The notes beneath the pieces are model-generated. The model ran no database searches, was not told where the DNA came from, and saw only the letters and a program-made list of their open reading frames with translations. Below, piece after piece: positions 20,654 through 25,242 of a stretch of DNA of 25,242 bases; positions within the stretch are counted from its first letter, which is position 1; each line of letters starts with the position of its first letter. The translations under genes were made by a program, and so were the position numbers. This stretch comes from a virus. The stretch is taken from the IMG/VR virus record IMGVR_UViG_3300027754_000403, positions 1-25,242 of that record. The stretch is one strand, 5' to 3'.

Positions 20654-21411
20654 AACCCTCCGAAGCGGCTCAGGCGGCTTGCGATAAGCTGTCGTTCACA
20701 GACTCGGCTACCATCGCGTTGGCAAAGAAGTTCTGTATCCGCCGCTACTCAATGATCTGGGATTCCTGCCTGTGGAACGATACCCTCGGCATTATCTCTC
20801 ACCCGGTCACCGCCGGAACTGAGATCGTCACTCTCTCCGATTACGTCACCTCCGCTTACGCTTCAGGGACCGGTTACAACACTTTCATCGACTTTCCCGT
20901 AGCCATCCGCTTCACGGTCACCGGAGATACTGATGGCATCGAAGTGCCCGCCGCTGAATGGGTCTCGTTCTTCCAGCTCGATCCCAACACCTGGAACAAC
21001 GTCGATAGCCGTAAAGCCACCCCCGGCAACTTTGTTAATTGGACTCGATTGATCGGTGGAGCTTATGGCGAGGCCGGTGTTCCGCGCATCAAGCTCGTTC
21101 CCACACCCAATGCCGATGGAACATTGTTCATCCTCGCCAAGAAACAGTCGCAAATGCGGCAGTTCGGTGAGGCGGTCACCATCTCCAACGATACCAACTT
21201 TGAGTTGCGAGGCGTAGAGAACGCTCTAATGGCCTACACTGAAGGCGATCTTCTCGAATACTCTCGGCAGTACGGTAAAGCCCAAGCCAAGTTCCAAGAG
21301 GGAGCCGCTCAAGTCGCCATCATGAAAGACATGGAACGCGGCCAACAACAGCAAATCAGCCGCATCATCCCAGATAGCTTGTACGATTACACGTTCCAAG
21401 ACATCCTGTAA
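20650..21411 (+). CDS. Head-tail adaptor / tail tubular protein A-like, 253 aa
   Basis: The protein comes before the nozzle-like protein, as in T7-type gene order. It begins MKPSEAAQAACDKLSFTDSA. The final third is a long charged helix (GKAQAKFQEGAAQVAIMKDM, then ERGQQQQISRIIPDSL) after a mixed beta region (ISHPVTAGTEIVTLSDYVTS). This layout matches adaptor proteins joining the portal to the tail. Overlap with the fibre gene stop is ATGA. Codons are strongly C-ending. Assignment is from context and overall pattern, not exact family motifs. Confidence 0.62.
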   Translation: MKPSEAAQAACDKLSFTDSATIALAKKFCIRRYSMIWDSCLWNDTLGIISHPVTAGTEIVTLSDYVTSAYASGTGYNTFIDFPVAIRFTVTGDTDGIEVPAAEWVSFFQLDPNTWNNVDSRKATPGNFVNWTRLIGGAYGEAGVPRIKLVPTPNADGTLFILAKKQSQMRQFGEAVTISNDTNFELRGVENALMAYTEGDLLEYSRQYGKAQAKFQEGAAQVAIMKDMERGQQQQISRIIPDSLYDYTFQDIL

Positions 21412-21417
21412 TCCGCC

Positions 21418-23376
21418 ATGCCATTCCAATCCTCAGATGCTCTCGATGACCAGATGCTTCTGGATGGAAGCACTGGGTTTTCAACGGGCGTAATTTCAGC
21501 CACTCGTCCCGATGGCATTCCTGCGACCAGCATGGAATCGGCCATCAACATGGACTATGACGACTTCGGCAATCTCGTTACTCGTCTAGGAGCCGTTTCA
21601 CTGGCAGGCAACAGCATCGCGGCCAACTGGGAGGATATTATCACCAACTGGGAGTCAACGACTTCCAACTTCGGAAGCAATCTCCCCATCAACGCGACGG
21701 TATTGTCCGGTTTTTACTTCGATACAGCCGCATCCGAACGCCTCGTCATTGCTGTTAATGACCTGAATACATCCGTTAAGAGCCTCTACTACGGATCACC
21801 CGGCGTTTCCTACAACCTGATCTCGGGTTCAACGCTCAACGCTTCCGCTTCCTACGTCTATTTTGCTCAATTAAATGACAAATTGTTTTATTCGGACGGT
21901 CTTGGAACGCTTAAATACGTCTCAAGCGCGAACCTCAACAGCTCCACCACAGCCGGCAAGATCAGCCGTATCGATGTCATCAATCAGGGATCGAATCTTG
22001 GCTCTATTCCGACGATAACCGTCGCAGCCCCTCCCAGCGGCATCACGGCTACGGCCACTGCGGTTGTTTCTAACGATGGTAATCTCGTATTCATAACAAT
22101 CACCGATCCCGGCAGCGGATATACGACCGCTCCAGCGATTACTATTTCTCCTGCCGCCTCGTCTCACGCCGTAGCCTTCGTATCGCTCACGCCTCCTGCC
22201 AAGCCGATCTATCTCACCACCCACACCAATCGGTTATTCGCAGTTTCCGCGGATACATCCATCCAGCCCGATACCCTCTACTTCTCGGATATCCTCGATG
22301 GAGAATCTTGGGATCCTCTCGGGTCTCTTCGGATCGGTGGCGATGGCGATCCCATCAAGGGACTTTACTCTTGGTTCGGCTATCAACTCATCGTCTTCAA
22401 GGAACGCTCTATTTGGAGCGTAAATGCCGATCCTTTGCAGGATCCTGCGGATTGGGTTATATCACTCATCAGCGGCAATATCGGCTGCTCATCGCACCGG
22501 TCCATCACCGCGGTTGGTCCTGACGTATTCTTCTTCTCTCGTGACGGCATCCGATCTCTTCAGCAGATCCAAGCCGGTACCCAGACCAGCGTAGGTCTCG
22601 CGCTCTCCAGCCCGATCAACGACCTCATCAGTCGCATCGACAAAACCAAGCTCGACCTCTGCGACGGTGTGTTCTGGAACAACCGATACTTGTTGGCTGT
22701 TCCATTCATCAGCGATGAACCAGCGATCCTTGGAACCGAAAGCGAGTACGCACTTCTGACAGAGAACAGCATCGATATCGCCTTCGAAGGCGCGCTCAAC
22801 GAGAACAACGCGGTCATCGTCTACCACTCACTGGCCCGCTCTTGGCTTGGTTACTGGGACAACTGGATCGTAAACGACTTCATCCCAACCTCGTTCTCAA
22901 CATTTGGACCCGTCCTCATGTTTGCCGGAGATGTCATCTCGGTGTCAGCGGGAGCGGGCCAGGTCTGGTCATTCAACGATTACCTCCCGAACACCCGGTT
23001 GTCGCCGGTCTCAAGCTCCGCATACACCGATGGCGGTGCGAATTACGAATCCACGGTGATCACCAAGGCTTACAACCTCAACGAACCCATCCCCGACAAG
23101 ATCGGGTACAGCGTCCAGTTCGCCTTCGATAACCCGTACACTACCGCCACCACGACCGCCGCAGTGTCGTTGGCCAAGGATATGTCGGACACATTCGTGA
23201 CTCTTGATTCCGCGCTGGCTATCACCTCAAGCCAGAAGTTCCTGAAGGCTTACAACCTCATCAGCCAAGGCCGCTGGAATACTTTGCAATTCAAGGTAAC
23301 CGCAGACGCTGGTCGTTTGTCTCTGCAATCCACCATTCTCTCTGGCTTCGTTGATTCGGTCAGACCCCAGCAATGA
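21418..23376 (+). CDS. Tail nozzle / tail tubular protein B-like beta-propeller protein, 652 aa
   Basis: This is a long beta-rich protein with repeated short strand motifs: YVYFAQLNDKLFYSDGLGTL, IYLTTHTNRLFAVSADTSIQ, TLYFSDILDGESWDPLGSL, LYSWFGYQLIVFKERSIWSV and DVFFFSRDGIRSL. This is typical of beta-propeller tail nozzle proteins (P22 gp10, T7 gp12-like). Residues about 185-247 form an extra module containing INQGSNLGSIPTITV and DPGSGYTTAPAITI, inserted before the propeller resumes. It closes the short tail below the adaptor. The next ATG overlaps its stop. Confidence 0.75.
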   Translation: MPFQSSDALDDQMLLDGSTGFSTGVISATRPDGIPATSMESAINMDYDDFGNLVTRLGAVSLAGNSIAANWEDIITNWESTTSNFGSNLPINATVLSGFYFDTAASERLVIAVNDLNTSVKSLYYGSPGVSYNLISGSTLNASASYVYFAQLNDKLFYSDGLGTLKYVSSANLNSSTTAGKISRIDVINQGSNLGSIPTITVAAPPSGITATATAVVSNDGNLVFITITDPGSGYTTAPAITISPAASSHAVAFVSLTPPAKPIYLTTHTNRLFAVSADTSIQPDTLYFSDILDGESWDPLGSLRIGGDGDPIKGLYSWFGYQLIVFKERSIWSVNADPLQDPADWVISLISGNIGCSSHRSITAVGPDVFFFSRDGIRSLQQIQAGTQTSVGLALSSPINDLISRIDKTKLDLCDGVFWNNRYLLAVPFISDEPAILGTESEYALLTENSIDIAFEGALNENNAVIVYHSLARSWLGYWDNWIVNDFIPTSFSTFGPVLMFAGDVISVSAGAGQVWSFNDYLPNTRLSPVSSSAYTDGGANYESTVITKAYNLNEPIPDKIGYSVQFAFDNPYTTATTTAAVSLAKDMSDTFVTLDSALAITSSQKFLKAYNLISQGRWNTLQFKVTADAGRLSLQSTILSGFVDSVRPQQ

Positions 23377-23735
23377 GCGCATTTCCAACGATTAGACTGA
23401 TACAAACGCTTGAGCAAGAAACTCAAGTTCTTCAAGCTGCACGGGCAAACAACGACTCAATCAATTATCCAACCCATGTGGTTGAAAGAAATGGAGAGAT
23501 CATTGGTGCGTCATCTATTGCAAGAGTTCCGCTTCTGTTAGTTTGGAATCACACCGAAAGGGTTTCAGCTAGAGATAGCATGCACCTCAAAGGGGTTTAT
23601 GACTCTATTATGGAGACAAAAGGGTTTCCTAAGTATTTCATAGCTTGCAACGAAAGAAGTCCATACAACTCGTACATGAAGAGATTTGGATATAAACCTA
23701 TTTGGAAAACTGAACTTTTTGAAGGAGGAGTATGA
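23373..23735 (+). CDS. GNAT acetyltransferase-like small protein, T7 gp13-like position, 120 aa
   Basis: The pattern HVVERNGEIIGASSIARVPL, followed by LKGVYDSIMETKGFPKYFIA and NSYMKRFGYKPIWKTELF, resembles the GNAT fold: a beta strand, a helix, then the NxxxxxYxxxGY-type end. In T7-like phages a small protein with this fold (gp13) lies next to the internal core proteins. An acetyl-CoA site is not apparent, so it may be structural. It is noticeably more AT-rich than its neighbours. The start overlaps the previous stop. Confidence 0.6.
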   Translation: MSAFPTIRLIQTLEQETQVLQAARANNDSINYPTHVVERNGEIIGASSIARVPLLLVWNHTERVSARDSMHLKGVYDSIMETKGFPKYFIACNERSPYNSYMKRFGYKPIWKTELFEGGV

Positions 23736-25156
23736 ATATAGATTTTAATACATCAAGGGTTTTAGCTCACAGCGTAATGCTGTTTGCCAAAGATGACTGG
23801 GCTAAAGATTACTCATGCATTCCTTGGGGTTCCCCGCGGATGTGTGGAGGTAATGATTACAAAGCTCCGGATTTGGCAGCGGCTAATAGAGCGGCTGTAG
23901 AGGCTAATGCTGAAACATTTCCAAAACTAAGGGCATTAGAAGCAGCCGCTAAACTCGGCAGGAAAATCGAGGTTGATGGAAAGACTTATGATTTTAGCGA
24001 GACTGGCGACATTCAGGTTGCTACAGCATTTGCAAGGGCTGCTGCTCAAATTGCGCCAGAGCTTGCAGGCAAACAGCTTGAGCTTGCCAAGCAATTTGGA
24101 ACTCAGTTTTCTCAACAGCGTCGAAGCGAGCTGGAGGCTCTTGATCCTGAAAAGTTCAAGCTCTACGACCAGTTCCTCCAAGATGTTAAGGGAGATGCCG
24201 CCGCCCCTGATACGCGGATAGAGTCGCCAACCTACGAGAAGGTTGGGATGCCTGGTGCCCAACAGGATACCGGGGCCTCTCAATTGATCCGTAGCGAGCT
24301 TGAACGCCAGATCCAGCAGGGTCTTTCTCAAGTTGGCACTCTGGATCCAAGCATGGAGCGACGAGTCCAACAGGCTGCTCGCGCTCGCGGCAGTTCCATT
24401 GGTAATGTTCTTGGCAATCCTTCGGCTATTCGTGAGTCACTCGCATTGCAAGACGCTCTTGGTAACGCCAACTCTCAACGCTGGAACGCTGCAATGGGAT
24501 TGCTTCAGAGCGGTCAAAGCACAAGCGATACCGCCAATCGGAACGCACAGGAAGCCTTCCAGAACATCCTCGCGGCCACTGGCCAACGGAACACTGCGGC
24601 GCAACAGAGCTTTGCAGGCCAGATGGCTTCGCAGCAACAGATGTTGGCTGGTCGCCAGCAGAACATCGCCAACGTACAATCCGCCTTGGGACTCCAACCA
24701 ATTGTTGGGCAAGCGGCAAATCTTGGAGGTCTTCAGCAAGGTTCTACTCCGTTTATTTCTCCTCAGTACACTTCAGGAATGCAAATGGGTTCTCCTTCGG
24801 ATCTTCTAAAAACAGGAAGCAACTTTGCACTCACAAACGCTCAGAACCAATACACCTCTGATCAAGCCAACTCCTTCATGAACCAGTTCCAAGGGTATGC
24901 TAGTGGAATTGGAAAACTTGGAACATCCTACGCGGGCTTCGGACTTGCCGGATGCTTTGTCGCTCGTGAGTGTATCCCCGATCAGTGGGAGGCGTTCTAC
25001 TTCTGGAAGGAACTCGTTGGACCCAAGTGGTTCAAGAGCTTCTACGACAACAATGCTGAGAAGTTCGCGAAGTGGCTCAAGGACAAGCCGAAGGTAAAGA
25101 AGCTTGTGGCCAACTGGATGATAGCTCGAATCAACAGCATAATCCCTAAAAACTGA
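23732..25156 (+). CDS. Internal virion / ejection protein candidate, 474 aa
   Basis: ATG 23732 overlaps the previous stop and follows GAAGGAGGAG, the strongest ribosome binding site of the late module. The middle is Ala/Gln-rich and helical (GQSTSDTANRNAQEAFQNIL, QQSFAGQMASQQQMLAGRQQ), as in ejected core proteins. The C-terminal 60 residues (from C408: CFVARECIPDQWEAFYFWKE, KWFKSFYDNNAEKFAKWLKD) form a distinct Trp/Lys-rich domain that I recognise as a recurring C-terminal module in phage proteins. Position fits T7 gp14/gp15-like proteins; the exact counterpart is unknown. Confidence 0.68.
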   Translation: MNIDFNTSRVLAHSVMLFAKDDWAKDYSCIPWGSPRMCGGNDYKAPDLAAANRAAVEANAETFPKLRALEAAAKLGRKIEVDGKTYDFSETGDIQVATAFARAAAQIAPELAGKQLELAKQFGTQFSQQRRSELEALDPEKFKLYDQFLQDVKGDAAAPDTRIESPTYEKVGMPGAQQDTGASQLIRSELERQIQQGLSQVGTLDPSMERRVQQAARARGSSIGNVLGNPSAIRESLALQDALGNANSQRWNAAMGLLQSGQSTSDTANRNAQEAFQNILAATGQRNTAAQQSFAGQMASQQQMLAGRQQNIANVQSALGLQPIVGQAANLGGLQQGSTPFISPQYTSGMQMGSPSDLLKTGSNFALTNAQNQYTSDQANSFMNQFQGYASGIGKLGTSYAGFGLAGCFVARECIPDQWEAFYFWKELVGPKWFKSFYDNNAEKFAKWLKDKPKVKKLVANWMIARINSIIPKN

Positions 25157-25159
25157 TAT

Positions 25160-25242
25160 ATGCCTATGGCTGACGCAATCGATAATCTGGCTCAAGACCT
25201 GAATCAGGCCAATGCCGTAGATGAGTTTCCGGGATATCCCGG
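25160..25242 (+). CDS. Partial gene, start of next late protein
   Basis: After the previous stop (TGATATATG), ATG 25160 opens a frame running off the window. The visible 27 codons read MPMADAIDNLAQDLNQANAV and DEFPGYP. It is probably another internal virion protein by position. No family can be assigned to this fragment. Confidence 0.6.
   Translation, partial: MPMADAIDNLAQDLNQANAVDEFPGYP

Noticed and set aside
1-25242. tRNA, rRNA, integrase/att sites, insertion sequences
   Set aside because: No cloverleaf-type segments, recombinase motifs (R-H-R-Y or DDE) or terminal inverted repeats were recognised by reading; a dedicated tRNA search was not possible here.

Overview
The window looks like part of the genome of a short-tailed (podovirus-type) bacteriophage. 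It holds a small terminase, a large terminase, a portal, a scaffold-like protein, an N4-gp56-type major capsid protein, two tail fibres, a lysis-type cassette, a tail adaptor and nozzle pair, and internal virion proteins, in that order. There is no tape measure, sheath, integrase, tRNA, CRISPR array or insertion sequence. The first and last genes run off the window. The host cannot be named from the sequence. Genes are dense, with many 4-base ATGA or GTGA overlaps.

Region A (1-4844, + strand) is an early/replication operon of small, mostly unrecognised proteins. It includes two likely helix-turn-helix proteins, one of which also has a C-terminal segment like the RNA polymerase alpha C-terminal domain. 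The operon ends with a large primase-helicase fusion (PriCT-like, archaeo-eukaryotic primase-like and RecA-like ATPase segments) and a small coiled-coil protein.

Region B (4845-8259) is a leftward island between the replication and packaging modules. Non-coding 4845-5136 lies between converging operons and contains several stacked inverted repeats. The first leftward unit (6220 to 5137) encodes two small proteins and a compact cytosine-C5 methyltransferase-like enzyme. The second (8259 to 6712) encodes five proteins, including a 31-residue membrane peptide with a TTG start, and ends at a clear leftward intrinsic terminator (6664-6692). Between the two units lies about 490 bp of non-coding DNA (6221-6711) with paired dyads of the form GGACA-N5-TGTCC, a G-quadruplex-type run, a 7-bp tandem repeat and a candidate leftward promoter. 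By eye, the GC skew changes sign here. It is the best candidate in the window for a regulatory hub or replication origin.

Region C (8260-25242, + strand) is the late module. A divergent control region with two near-identical 16-bp repeats precedes the small terminase gene, followed by the large terminase, portal, four small conserved proteins, scaffold, major capsid and four small proteins. Next come a tail fibre with a C-terminal S74 autocleaving chaperone, small conserved proteins, holin-like membrane proteins, an overlapping spanin-like pair, a second repetitive fibre, the adaptor and nozzle, a GNAT-like small protein and internal virion proteins. Most late genes, including the major capsid gene, have no visible Shine-Dalgarno sequence and often start one to four bases after the previous stop, usually with T just before ATG. 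Several leftward genes have strong purine-rich ribosome binding sites.
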